From contig JAMXSV010000004.1 of assembly GCA_027559495.1 (NCBI GenBank), positions 1-64,000 on the forward strand: a stretch of DNA of 64,000 nt, given 5' to 3'. This DNA comes from Aurifilum marmelostoma (lineage: Eukaryota; Ascomycota; Sordariomycetes; Diaporthales; Cryphonectriaceae). Below, in pieces: positions 1-12,009 of the stretch; position 1 is the stretch's first letter; the number at the start of each line of letters is the position of its first letter. The notes under the pieces were generated by a model. That model saw only the letters and a list, made by a program, of their open reading frames with translations, did not search any database and was not told the DNA's origin. The position numbers and the translations under genes are program-made.

Positions 1-139
1 ACCCTAACCCTAACCCTGACCCTAACCCTGACCCTAACCCTAACCCTGACCCTAACCCTGACCCTAACCCCTGACCCTAACCCTGACCCTAACCCTAACC
101 CTGACCCTAACCCTTACCCTAAACCTGACCCTAAACCCT
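1..139. repeat. Telomere repeat array, left chromosome end
   Basis: Units of CCCTAA run from the first base, as expected for the C-rich strand at a left chromosome end (G-strand TTAGGG). Many units read CCCTGA (TCAGGG on the other strand), and a few near the inner edge have an extra C, T or A. The array decays at about 139 into unrelated AT-rich sequence. A terminal array at base 1 shows the contig reaches the telomere. Confidence 0.97.
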
Positions 140-1287
140 TAGTGCTAAGAAGTTAGAATACTTACTATAGAACTATATTAGGATTATATAACCCTAGGGT
201 TAGGGTTATAAGCTGACTATATTAACTATATATATAGTTAAATATATTCTAAATAACTAAGTAGGATTACTATATAGTCGAATATAGTTATTATAACTAA
301 ATAAACTATATAGTTTAGGCACAATTACTTTTCAGATATATATAGATATTCTATAGCTCTTTAGTTACTAATCTAAGTATTTAGTTATACTAACTGAGTA
401 GCCCTAAAGGCAGTAAACACTTGCATTGTTATTAGGACTTGTATGGTTCTGTATTTAAGGACTTAGCACTTCGATATCGCTCTTATTAGCATAAACCTAA
501 TTAGTACTTAAGGATCTTCGGATTACTGCAGTGCTTATTACACTAATACTTTAATATAGAATTAGTATAAGAAGGATTATATAATTAAGAGTTAAAATTT
601 AGATTAATAGGACTGCTTATTAGTTCTATTAATATAACTATAAATTAATAAAGTTAACTATTAGTCCTAGCAGTCTACCCTAAATAAGGAAACTAATATT
701 ACTAATAAGAACTAAAAAGCAAAATATATAAGGATATAGTTATTACTAGTTAGATAAATTATTATATATAGCTCTTTAATTATTAATTTAAGTATTACCT
801 TTAATATAAATAATAGCCTTACTGCTAGTAATATAGTGCAGAAAACTTTGGAATTATTTCTATATTCTTTAGATTGCACTTTGATACTATACTTGCATAA
901 TATAAACCTTCTATATACTTGTTATATACTTCGATTATAGCAGTGCTTATTATATATATGCTACTTTAAAAGATTTATAAGATAAACTTTTTCAAATGCT
1001 CTCCTCTTTAAACCCTTTCTTTTTCTTCTCCTTCTAATAAAGAATTCCTTAAAATATATATTAATAAAGGGTAAATACTATTTACAGCACCTACTATAGA
1101 AGGAACGCAGGTTGTAAGATAGCAATGTTAATTCTAGCCTATAGGTAATAGGAACTATACTTTAATACCACTCTTATTAGCATAGACCAGATCTGTACTT
1201 TATTGTAGTATTTAGCTAGCTATGGCAGTGCTCATCATAGCCACCTTTAAGATACTTTGTCTTGAAGGCCAGGCACACTCGGTCAGT
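140..1287. other. Subtelomeric AT-rich segment built of LTR fragments, no gene
   Basis: I see no gene. The segment resembles three successive, increasingly degraded relatives of the LTR family found at 34344, 37261 and 44180: about 180-542, 573-953 and 1000-1237. Each keeps parts of the LTR 3' half (the GCTCTTTAGTTA block, the GCTCTTATTAGCATA block, or the CAGTGCT-type end). None is followed by recognisable gag or pol, so these are solo or truncated LTRs stacked next to the telomere. Confidence 0.7.
180..542 (+). repeat. 5'-truncated LTR of a Ty3-type element beside the telomere
   Basis: From the GGATTATATAA block to a TTATTACA end, this aligns by eye with the LTR at 34344-34854. It lacks about the first 120 bases of that LTR and keeps its internal telomere-like motif (GGGTTAGGGTT, about 197-207). 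After the LTR end both copies continue with CTAAT(A/G)CTTTA, so they may share a few bases of the element interior or of the same insertion site. The telomere array lies only 40 bases upstream. Confidence 0.75.
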
Positions 1288-3414
1288 CTACACAATTCCA
1301 ATCATCCTCGAGAGTAACAGACCAGCTGCCAGCGAGGATACAGCCAAGGAAGCAGCAGCCTGTCCCGCCGATGCCCCCGATGCCTTGACCACCGCATCTT
1401 CCGCCCCCGATGCCTTGACCACCACATCTTCCGCCGCCGCTGCCGCCGCTTTCTGCGCCAGCAGCCTCTTGAGCGTGGGGTCGGGCCTGGTGCCATTGGC
1501 AAAAGGCGGCAATGTCTGGTTCGCCTTAAGGTTGAGGTTGATGCGCTTAGCTAGGTCCGTCATTCGGCCTAGACATCGCTGGCGCTGGTTCATGCCGCCG
1601 ATGGGTCTCTCGCCCAGAGCCGCACCCATCTGCTCCAGGGCCGCGCCGTTGTTGCCCAGCACGAGCCGGTTGGGCACTGCCACCGTCCACGGCGCCCACG
1701 CGGGGGCCCCCCGCAGCACGAAGTGTATTGGGGTCCAGCGTGCGAACGAACGAGATCCAGTACTGCTGCACTATGGCAGCGCCCGCTGCACACGACAGCG
1801 GGTCGGTGCCGGCCGGGAGAGTCAGGCACCCTGGGTCGCCGCCGTCTGTGTTATTGGCGCCCCACACAGCGTACAGCTCCGAGGTGTGTGGCGAGAACAA
1901 GCCCTTGTCGGCGTTGCCGCCGGCGGTCTCGTCGAGAATATCGTAGCGGTAGGCATAGGTGGCATCCTGCCCCGCGGACGCGAACATGTCGGCGAAAAAG
2001 GCCCCAACGCAGTGCAGCTTCATCTCAGTCTCGATGGCGGCATCACGCTGCCACTGCGCGCCGCTGCCTTGGCGTAGGCGAGTGGCGTTTGGCCGTGGGC
2101 TCATGTCGCGACCGAAGATGGACACGTTATTGAGCGTCTCTGGGTACATGGCTAACACAGCAGCGACTTCAGCGGCAGTCATGCTCGGGCCTACGTCGCC
2201 CTGAATGTCCGCAGCCACCTGCTCGGTAGTGTTAACGGTCTGGTTGCTGATGAAGCTGGGCGTGGCCTCGTCGCTCGCGTAACCGTAGATGACGGGTATG
2301 TCCGACTGAAAACGGGCCTGCTCGTACATTTGGTAATGCGGCGCGGCAATGAAGCGACCGTCCACCGTCGGGCCCCAGCCGTCCTTGGTGGTGCGCGCCT
2401 GGAAGTCGCTGATGGGCATGTTGCGCATGCAGTCGACGGGGTCGGCTACTGTGTCGCAGCCTGTGGCCTGGATATTGTTCTGCAGGGCGCTATCCCGGTC
2501 TACCGAGTAGCCCTCGGCGCCCCAGCCAGTCGACTCGGCAATAGCTCCGACAAAGAGTCCCGGGAAACCTGTGCCATTGTTCGCGGCAAGCAGCTCATCG
2601 ATGGCATTGCCGCCCGACGAGGCGCCCGTGATTACGATGTGGTTGGGATTGCCGCCGAACTTGGTCGCGTGCTGTTGGACCCATTGTGCCGCAGCGACGA
2701 TGCTAAGGAGCTCATCAGTCAGGATCGGTACCTAGATTTGAGGATGACCATGGGTGCTGGGATCGGTGTGCGCGATTCCTTACTCCTTCAGCCCGTTGTT
2801 GCTCGTGGCCCCCTTCGTATCGTTCTCAATCAATGTGCCAGCGGCGAAGCCTAGGATGCCGACACGATAGTTGGCCCGCACGACGATCATGTTCCAGCCG
2901 CTGGCCTCGACGAGCCCTGTGCCGTTGTAGTTGCCATTCGAATTGGACTTGAACCCACCCCCAGTGACGAACATCATGATAGGCAGCATGCTCGCCTCCG
3001 TCGCGTTAGCCGGTGCGAACACCGCTGCGAACAGACAGTCCTCGGCCATGAACTGCCGCGGGGAGCCAAACTGGAGGCCCTCCTGGTTGTTCGCGCTCAC
3101 ACAGAGCGCACCTTCCCGAGTGGCATCCTGCACTGCCGTCTCATTGCGCGGCGGCTGCGCGGCAGCGAAGCGCAGTGGAGGCACGGCGGGCGCGGCGAAG
3201 CGGAGGGACAGCCACTGGTTCACCCCATTTCCCAGCGTCTTGCCTTGGTATCGTGCATACCCGAGGTCGACTGTCGCCTTGAATTTAGTCACGGGCACAC
3301 CTAGTATATGAGGGGCTTGTGATGGGGCTGTAAGGAGAGCTGCCTACGGAGAGTGTCTACCGCGTTGGTCGTGGTGGTGAGGCATAGCAGCCCTGTAAAG
3401 AATGAGACGCGCAT
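1288..3414 (-). CDS. Secreted type-B carboxylesterase/lipase, frameshifted near the C-terminus
   Basis: Alpha/beta-hydrolase of the fungal carboxylesterase family, hydrolysing carboxylic esters outside the cell. Exons by my reading: 3414-3348 (signal peptide beginning MRVSFFTGLL), 3300-2784 and 2702-1288, with introns of 47 and 81 nt. Splicing restores the family motif NNGLKD-IVAAAQWVQ. The catalytic serine lies in GASSG (about residue 223), the acidic residue in YASDEA, and the histidine in SPHTSEL, so the triad looks intact. In the homopolymer tract 1702-1712 the frame shifts by one base. Reading across it with one G fewer continues in frame to a stop at 1288, giving about 665 aa with a tail holding two near-identical decapeptides (VVKASGAED type) and a hydrophobic end, possibly a GPI signal. 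The break may be a sequencing error or early decay near the telomere. The broad enzyme class is secure; the substrate is unknown. Confidence 0.88.
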
Positions 3415-4373
3415 GTCTGCTTGTGGGACAACGGTTGTCTGTTATTGCCAGTGAGTGAGATTGAGGCTCTGCCTTGTGAATCTAGAGGGTACTACTATTG
3501 AGAGCGCTGAGACGAAAGCTTGGAAAACTTGCTCAACAACAAACTTGCACCTGGCAATGGACGAGGAACTCAACATAACATCAGAAGCAGAGAGCAAAAG
3601 ACATGTCATGTAGATTGGCCTGCGATTATTATCATGCTTGAGAAACGTCTACGGGTAGCAAGGAATACCGAGTGTTCCGAAGACTCTGCTAGCTTGGCCT
3701 CTTCACTGTGCTCCCGGAGGTGGTGAGTAACTCTGGTAAGTTTCTCGCGTGCGTCCGTTCTGTCACGTATGTCGAACCAGTATTAAGCTTAATATGTGGG
3801 GAGAGGGGAAGGGTCGGAACTTAGCGATCGTTCTTAACGTAGTGTTTCGATACATTGGATGAGCACAAAAGCTGGATGACCCCTGAGTTAGGGGTGAGTT
3901 TATGCTGGGTGCACGTTTTCAAACCGTCTCAAGTTGTGCCGTTCTTGAGCTTAATGTTGGCTAAAGTACTGGGCTAGACATTACCTCCGTTAGGCATTAT
4001 GCAATAAGAAGACGACTACAATAAGAATAGATATTACGTAGATAAATAAAAGAGACTAATATATGAGACTTATTACAGGAGATAAATAGATATATATTGA
4101 AGCAATATATAAATTAAAGCAACGATTTATCCTTAAACAATATAATACTTGCTAGGAGGTTAGTAATAAATAAGTATTGTCCTCCTTTTTGCTTCTCTCT
4201 AGAAAAGCAGTAACGACGTTATTCCTAGATATATATAAGCAAATGATAGAATAGCAAACTTAACACCTGGAATAGCCCCTGCATGTGCTCTAGGTTTAGC
4301 AGTCCATGATAAGTGTAGAAAACCTTGATTATAACACACCGCAAACCATGGCTAGCGCCACTCCTTGCATATA
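3415..4373. other. Intergenic, no supported gene
   Basis: Upstream region of the esterase and downstream region of the membrane-protein gene. A tract at about 3990-4260 is AT-rich and resembles the hypermutated repeat islands, but I cannot assign it to a family. Short open frames here have no recognisable motif. Confidence 0.5.
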
Positions 4374-5885
4374 TCAATCGTCCCTATGGAGAAAGCTCCT
4401 CGGTGTCGCCAGCTGCTTGATGTACATTTCGTTGGACGACTTTTGCGTTAACTCCTCCTCGCTCTCGTTTATTTTTTCCTCCTTCCTTTGCACACTCCCT
4501 CCCTTTGTCGTCACCGTAATGTCGCGGGTGACTACAATATGATTCTTCATCGAATAGCTGTTCTCGCCTCCCTGTTCCGTGCTGTCATGGTCCTCCCAAT
4601 CCACCGCGGTTTCGACCAACGTTGCCATTCCGAACGTGTCGGCGGCGGATCGCGAGGCGAGCTTCTTGTGCGCTTTCGACCGATCGAAACTGCCGATCGT
4701 CCTTGGTAACATATCCTTCGACCCTTTTGACCGTGTCGGTTGCGTTTGCTGCCACAGGCCCATTCGCTGGCCAAGCCACCTCACAAGGGGCTGGAGGGAT
4801 GCCAGACTACCGGCGGTAATCGCCAGCGCTTGCTCAGTAGTACTCCAGATTGCGATGTCCAGAGTGGCCCCTGATTATTCAGTCGATATTAGCTGCCATC
4901 CAAACATGGCAAAAGCTTCCAGCTAGGAACTTACACAAAAAGTCTGGATCCTCGAATTTGCTAATATACGCAAAACGGATGACCACTGCAAGACTCGCAA
5001 TGCATCCCATGCCCAGGATGGGTATGAGTGCGATCTTGGTTCTCTTATGCATCTGCAACCCATGAATGATGTGGAGAGGCATGAGTGCGAAGGTGAAGTC
5101 GACTATAACGTTGATTGCGCTATACAGATAGGTGAGCGCTGCGATGATCTTGGGGTCGATGCATAACCCATCTTGGCCTTTGTCCCAAAAGTATGTGATT
5201 GGGTTGCACTGGAAAAGCGTAACGAAGAAGAAAACCATGCCCGTAACCACCGAAAAAAGCATTAGAAGGTAGAGTATGTAGTGGTGGAGTTTGGCGACCG
5301 TAATGCGCAGGAGGAAAACACCGATAGAGAGTTTTGAGGATATCATAGTAACACAGTACCAGATGTAGCAAAGCCACCAATACTAGCACGGGGGTCAATA
5401 ATGCAGCCAAATGTGCGTAAAACAAGAAGCTCAAAAGTACCTTCTTGGCTTGCTCAATATTTTCCGTGGACAAGTCCGCTTGGTGTCGGCCCGTCCCATA
5501 GTGAATGCCCGTGATCGCGCAGGCACAAAACAGGGTGAAAGAGACCTATTTTCGTTCAGCAGTGTACGCAGACCATGCTTATGCAATAAGAGAAAAGGAT
5601 ACTCACCGTCGCAAACGCCATAAGGTAGTCATCTCGTCCAAAGCCCTTGACTATTAAAATCCGAGTAATGGTTCGCATAAACATGGACAGTGCTGCAATG
5701 GACAAAAAGACCACGCAGACCACCAGCAATTCGGGACCACGATTCTCGACGACGGTCATCGTGACTATATCGTTAGTGGATGTAGGCTGCCGTGAATCGG
5801 GATCGATCCTAAGGGTGAACGTGCTCGATGTTAATGGCGAAGGGCCTTTTATAGCATATTGGGCTTGCTCAGGTTCAATCCACAT
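4374..5885 (-). CDS. Seven-helix fungal rhodopsin-domain (SAT4-type) integral membrane protein
   Basis: Exons by splice site and frame: 5885-5607, 5545-5441, 5382-4935 and 4870-4374 (introns of 61, 58 and 64 nt), total 442 aa. Joining them restores family motifs: GRDDYLMAFAT-VSFTLFCACAITG, then LRIT, CNPITYFWDK, and DPDFLWATLDIAIWSTTEQ across the last junction. Several hydrophobic helices lie between about residues 50 and 330, followed by a charged, Lys/Glu-rich cytoplasmic tail. This matches the fungal rhodopsin-domain/SAT4 family (PF20684), plasma-membrane proteins of mostly unknown function that include Pth11-like receptor candidates. No CFEM domain precedes it. Translation could instead start about 42 codons later, at MTVVENRG, giving the short N-terminus usual for the family. 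Ligand and role are unknown. Confidence 0.85.
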
Positions 5886-8879
5886 GCCTCAAATTGCGGC
5901 CTAATACCCCAGATGCCCAGGTCACACTAGTGTTGTAGTGTAACAATCTATCAGGAGTATCTCCACACTCCTGTGGTCCTTAGTGTCTTGTTGAAGAAAA
6001 AGATCAGCTGTTAAAAGAAGTTCTCATCAAACTGGATACCCTAAAATGTTAGCTGCTCTATACCATAATAAGAGCCTGCCGCGTTTCTGTCCTTCAAATT
6101 TCCTAATTAGCCATTACGCCACTAACTATCCAGATTTTATTGATCCCTGCCCTATCGTCTATGCTAATATCCCACGGTCTCCTCTGCTACAAGTCAAATG
6201 GTAGGGTGCACAGGCTTTTGCGTAGTGTCTAAAGAAGCCTAGTAAGGAGCAATATGTCGAAAAAAGCCGACGATCCTTATTCTGGGGAACCGTTGCCGGC
6301 GGTACCGGATCAATATGCTTTTCAGCTTCCACGGTTCCATCCCAGACTTGTTGACATTAGGCCGCTTTTGTAGCAGTGTCTGTGCGAGTCCCCACTAACT
6401 AAGCGTTCCAGGCCCTGCATACATCAGGGGCTTATCACGTGCTGATCGTGCAGCCTGTCGATTAGCGACGGATTTTTGGTCTTTTTCTTTTCCCGACCCC
6501 TAGGTTCAGCAGGCCCAGGCCCCTGATGCGCCTGCCAGGGGCTGAGATAATTGTGCGTGATTCGTACATATTTGATACGGGCCCCGAAGTATGCAGTCGC
6601 CTTTGAGTGTAGTCTGTTGGCTGCTGTGTCCTGGACAGCGCGTGGGCGGACCCCGCCGCTTGCTCCCAGAGGGTTAGTACATGGCAGCGCAGATGGACTG
6701 TTAATTTTGCGTGCCATGGCGGGCGGAGCCGTTGAGATATCAATGTAGGTAGTTGTTGGGGCTCAGTTTGTAGAAGTGGCGAAGTAGCAAGGAGGCAGTC
6801 AAGATGCCTAAAAGGGTCAACGGCAGGATCATGTCGAACACCAGACGTACCTTGACGCCCATTTACATCGAAGTTACATATGTGTGCAACCACGGCGAAA
6901 ATTTGGAAGTCGTTTAATTCAGGACGATGCAAGTGCAGACTCAAATACAAAGGTACTTGCGGAAATGATAATGCGCCGCACTCATGGTGCAATGATTAAT
7001 TTCTGGCTCGAGGCACGAGCTCAGAGATTGGTTATCAAAAGGCTGCGAAATTGGCCCCCTTCCCGTGCTACTAACTTACTACTTAGGCTAGTTCCCGTTT
7101 TCAGAATACGATATAATCCCTTCGAACTCGCAAGTTGTATATTAGGCCTGATCAAACATGCTGACAGAAACCAGGCGGCGAAACCAACCTCGGTCAAGGC
7201 AACAGCACTTCCTTTCATTCGTAGTATTCATTTCTTCAAGACTTGCTCCAAACGAGCGCATCGTCCGCTCTTGTTTTCGCCACAATCATTGAAACACAAT
7301 AGTAAAAGTTATGTGTGTGTATCGGGGGGGGGGGGGCTGACTTTCTTGGCCAAGGCTTGTCCCTAAGCGAGATAGCGAATTGCTTACATTTCCTTTATTT
7401 GGTCTAGACTACGTCCACGATCGACAACCTGCCTGCATCTAGCGTAGAACTAGAAGGTAGGATCACTACCTCTAGAAAGAGAATAGATGAACAACGGTTG
7501 AGAAACACTATGATAATTGTTCCCAAGTAGGATTGCCTAGTAAGACACTATAGTGGCTGTCCCTTAAGGAGATAAAACTCCGGCCGAGTTCTGTTAGATG
7601 CCACTTAGGAAGCTGTCCTATTATAAATGTATTTGATTACTATCTAAGAACATTTTACAGAGAAAATAGCCCGCATATCTATATTCGTTAACCCCTATGA
7701 TTAAATAGCAGCAAGAAGCGCAAAGATAGTTTAGATAGTTTAGAATAGCAAAGTTAACATTATTGATTTAACTAATGACTTTATACAGAGCACAGATAAT
7801 GTAAAGGGTAGCATTAAGAATTATTTGCATGCTACGATCGAGGTAAGTACCTGCAACATCTTCCTAGTTGTCTTTCTAGTACTGTGCAAATAAAGACAAA
7901 CTTAGAAGTCATCCAAAAGATCTTCACATAATATGTGCTACTAAGAATAATGTGGGCATAAGACTGCAAGAAATCAACTGCTAATTAATGCACACAGGAA
8001 TGTAGAATCCTATGAAATACCTATCTTAATAAGATTTCTTCCTCACTTTAGGAAGCAGTGCACTTCTAGGTTATATAGATATATTAAAATATAGTCTTCC
8101 AAAATCTGCATCATCAACCTCTGCTTCTCTACTAAGCTCAAGAAAGTGCAGAGGTGTCATCACTACCAAGCTTCCTTTGCCTTGAAAACGCTATGCTTGA
8201 AGTGCCCTATCATGTTAATGAAGCCACAGTAGAACTGGTACAAGGCAGTCTTTAGTGAGTAAGGTCTCTCCATAGCTGGGGTCAGCCTTCGCAACCTATT
8301 GTAAAAGCACAAAAGCCGCTGTGAACCAACAGGTAGTCTTATATGATTTCCTGCAGAGGGCAATTCGTACGGCTACAACTGGTCTCTGCCTGTCTCGAGT
8401 CCGACAATCGGCTCAGCCTTGTCATTCAAGGCCATCGCCGACCAGAAGCTGACCACGCAGGACGAGGCGATGAACCTTGGAACCCCACGGGTGGCATTTG
8501 TCCCCGGCAGATCAACCCGTAGGACGCCCTTCTGGATAGCGCGGGAGGAGATGTGAGATGGCCTGTTGGGCCTCGCGAGGGTTCCTCTCCACAAGCCTGG
8601 CTCCATCCGTTCACCAGCTTGATTATTTTGAATTTAATATTGAGGAGATCTACAGCGAGATGGGTTTTTAGAATTTGAGCGTACAACGACACGTAGCTGC
8701 GGGACGCTATGAGCCAGCGCGGGACTGTGAAGTTCGAGGGTCGTACGAAAGACGGTGACACCGAGGGCATTGTGCCCGGGGCTATGGAGCATGTGTTCAT
8801 CGGCGGTCCCTCTGTCGGCCAGCGTGGCCTACGTCGATGGCGGCAGCCTGTAGGTCCCAGCGTAGGGCCATAGGGAAAG
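5886..8879. other. Gene-poor intergenic segment
   Basis: About 3 kb in which I can support no intact gene. It holds a ten-base or longer G run at about 7326-7336, AT-rich stretches at 7380-8160, and scattered short open frames without recognisable domains. The last 450 bases (about 8400-8879) may be the eroded 5' part of the kinase-like pseudogene that follows, but stops and shifts are too frequent to be sure. Confidence 0.5.
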
Positions 8880-10375
8880 AGGAATATGGCAGGCCAGTTC
8901 TGTATCTCTTATATGCTCGAAAGCGCCAAGTCCTCCACCAAGGCTATCGAGTACGAGGCCCCGTATAAGTTACGGTTGGACGAAATCACCGTGGGGCTGA
9001 GGTCCGAGATCCAACCGGAGTGCAGTGTGGTTCACAAGGGCAGGGAGAATTTCACATGCACGTCCAACTTACTGGTTCCTGCTGTCGTCACCCAGCTCTT
9101 TGCGTACATGGTTGGAACGGGTATTCAGTCTGGATACGTATGTACGGGAGAGGCGTTTAACTTCGTCTATATCCCTGACGACCCGACATATGTATATATA
9201 CTATTCGGTCCAGTTTCCCAATAAGGACGTCCTAGACTGTGATAGTAGTAGGGCCATAGCGTAGGAATTTTCTTACACCCTTCAGGCCCCCTGGGCCAGC
9301 CCGCCCCCGCAATCCTGGCATGACGCCGCCGCGAGACTTCCCACCTGGAAGGTGGAATACGATGTGATCGGAAAATTCCCTGAGACTGTGCGAGAAGATA
9401 AGGTCTTACGCCACTTCCCGTATAAGTCCCGGCGCTGGTAGGGTCTCAGACGCTCGCTAATCCGGGCGCGCTCCCTCTGCATGCCATCCGAAAGTAGTGA
9501 GGGCCTTCCGCCTTCTTCCTCCGATACGAGGGCCCAGGGCCACGAGTGCGGAGCTGCTGCGAAAACAAGGGTGGCACCACTAGGACGGCATGCGTAGCAT
9601 GGCAAGGAAGGCCGGAATCACGACCGCGGGAAGCACCTGGACGTGCATTACCGCCTGTTCTGCACAGTACCTGCTCGGGCTGACGGAGGGAGGGCCGGTG
9701 GATGCAAGCTGCCTAAATTCCACGATCGCGGGCATCGATGACTGGACCCAGCCGGTATTCGCCTTGCTTGTCCGCACACAGACCGCGGAGCCGACATAGA
9801 CGCCGCACCGCTCTATGACCACGGCGCGATCGACGCTCTGTTCAAGGTGCGCCCCGCCTCCTATGACTATACGCTAGTGGCCAAGGCCATCGAGGGCCTG
9901 GATATAAACCGTCTGTAGCATGAGGACAAGGTATACGACCGCTCAGTCCCGGCCAGGGAAGGCATCTCCCCGTGTGACTGAGTATCGTACACCTGGCCCT
10001 GCCACTTGTTCCTTAGCTGGCCGACGCGGCCCCTATGGTATTACGCCAACCGGCTATTACGGCAGGCGTTGCCGTCGGGGTACCGAGGTTATACCCTGAG
10101 CTGCATAGCTTGGACATCCTTTTCAGGGATGCAGAGCCCCGCAACGTGCTATGCGACGCAGCGACCGGGGCCGTTGTAGCAATGGACTTGAGCGGGCGGC
10201 ACTGAGCTATCGCACACCGCTCAATCCGCGTAGCGCGAACAGGCATTTATAAAGAAGGAGTAAGCGGGAAGCATCAGAAAGGGTAGAGAAAAGCGTGTAT
10301 GCCCGTGAGCTAGATCACGTCATGGCGAAGGTTGCGAGATACGGGGCGACGACGCAGACCACGTAACAATCCCAG
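8880..10375 (+). pseudogene. Decayed fungal protein-kinase-like gene
   Basis: Fragments in shifting plus-strand frames follow, in order, a large subtelomere-associated fungal family with a C-terminal kinase-like fold. Recognisable pieces are AIEYEAPYKLRLDEI and SEIQPE (8886 on), VVTQL-SYM-like and GYVCTGEAF (about 9090-9160), PPPQSWHDAAARL (about 9300), an ACLLGL-like block followed by EGGPVDASC (about 9650-9710), YTLVAKAIEGLDINRL (about 9870-9915), PRNVLCDAATGAVVAMDL resembling a kinase catalytic loop (about 10135-10190), and a tail with YARELDHVMAKVARYG (about 10300). At least two frameshifts and several stops separate them, so it is not functional. Assignment rests on remembered family motifs. 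Confidence 0.75.
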
Positions 10376-12009
10376 GCTGAGACGGCATGGGGCAGTGGGA
10401 GGTTCCAAGCCTAGGACTAGATGAATTAGGCGACAACCTTCCCTCCTTTCCTCTCCTCTCCTCTTGTATTTTATCCAGTGTTATTTTCTTCCGTCTCTTA
10501 CTCTGGCTATGCGGTGCTGGATATTATTACCAAACAACTCTTCGGGTAGGACGGAGTTTCTTAATTACGAGAACAGAACTAGTATGGCAGCCGATACCTA
10601 CCTACGCCAACGGCTTAGCCGCCAACACTCTCATGAGGCTGGCTACGCTTAAGGTGTTCCTGCTTACTTTCTCGGGTGGTTCTAGTGACAATTGCTCGGA
10701 GATGGGTGCGGCTTTAGGAATGTTCTTCGAGTAGGGATGCCTCATGAAATTTATTGAATAAACTGTTTGCTTAGGTATGACCGCTACTATGTATAGTAAG
10801 CACCTAAGCAGTGCAACAGAATTCGGTTGCTGTCGCACGCAGAGCAAACGACGCCGTCGATTCAAACGTGCCGTGTCGTAAGAACGACAGCCAACAAAGG
10901 CCACTAAGGCACAGGTTCAGGGTAAGAGACCGACTATAGACCTTCTCAGGTGGCCCATAGAGTATCAGGATAGAAAAGAAGGCGAGAATGTGTGTTGTCG
11001 TCCTGTGTCTGCAAATAGAAACGTCGGTGGGTAGTCCTCTTATACCGTATAGCACCGCAGGATCCACTACATCCTTAGTCCCGAGGCATACCATAAGTAC
11101 CAACCACCGCAGCACTAGGGGAAAGCCCCGCTCCCACAGCTAATTAATTCTTACGCGTCTTGCAGATATATCGATAGCTCGTCATCAAAAATGTGGATGT
11201 TGACCTAGCACTAGTTCAAATGTGCGACTTTACGGGTTCACTTGACCTACCAGTGACTTGGGCTAGAGATGGATGCCAAAGATTCATAGCATCTTACTTA
11301 TCTAAGAATATTCGATCTGAACAGGATCAAAGGCATGTAATGTTGCGCCTAGTTATTTAGTACGTAAGGACATAATAAGGCGAGCGACCGGGCCGCTGTG
11401 GGCCTTAAGGACAGGGACAAGTTGCCCACGCATTACCTGAGACGTCAAAATTTGCGAGCTCGATAAGCGTGAGAATCTCACATCTCTGCATCGACTGGCA
11501 AGTGGGGTGCGCTTGAAGAGTGGAGCCTGGAATTGATAGAGTGTGTGACCTGTACACGCAATTCGAGGAGGCTTGTATAGACGTCGTCATGCGGCCCACG
11601 ACTGCCCGGGCCCGAAAAGAGAAGGGTGCCACGTGCTTTGTGCGGACATACGACAGCATTTGTATAGCTTGCTCGGCGCATAGTCCTTCCTTGCGGATGT
11701 CACAATCGCGCCTTCAGAAGTCCCCCCTTGCCAACGTACTACCAGCCTAAGCCTACCTTTGCCCCTGTAGGCTCATAAGCATGTGTGTACTTCTACAGGC
11801 CAGGATGGCGATATAGAGGGCCCCCCTCAAAATCCATAGCTCGTCTTGAAATATTATGCAGATTGTTCTGCTTCTCCACTGACCGCTGCTGCTTTCGTTC
11901 TTTATAACTTTTGTCGCAGGCCTAACACAATTACAACGAGCTTTCGACACTGTAAACAGCACATAATTCGCACTCGCTAGCCGTCGGCCATATCAGGAAG
12001 CTTCTTTCA
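10376..12009. other. Intergenic, no supported gene
   Basis: Region between the kinase-like pseudogene and the Stealth gene. Open frames up to about 115 codons exist but carry no domain, signal peptide or splice structure I recognise. The 3' part is the presumed promoter of the Stealth-type gene; I see no clear regulatory motif. Confidence 0.5.

Noticed and set aside
1..1287. Telomere-linked helicase gene
   Set aside because: Such genes are common at fungal ends, but only LTR fragments are present and no helicase motif was seen.
1262..2133. Long plus-strand open frames opposite the carboxylesterase
   Set aside because: They are GC-rich shadows of the minus-strand gene, have biased Arg/Ala/Ser composition and no domain; the minus strand has splice sites and a catalytic triad.
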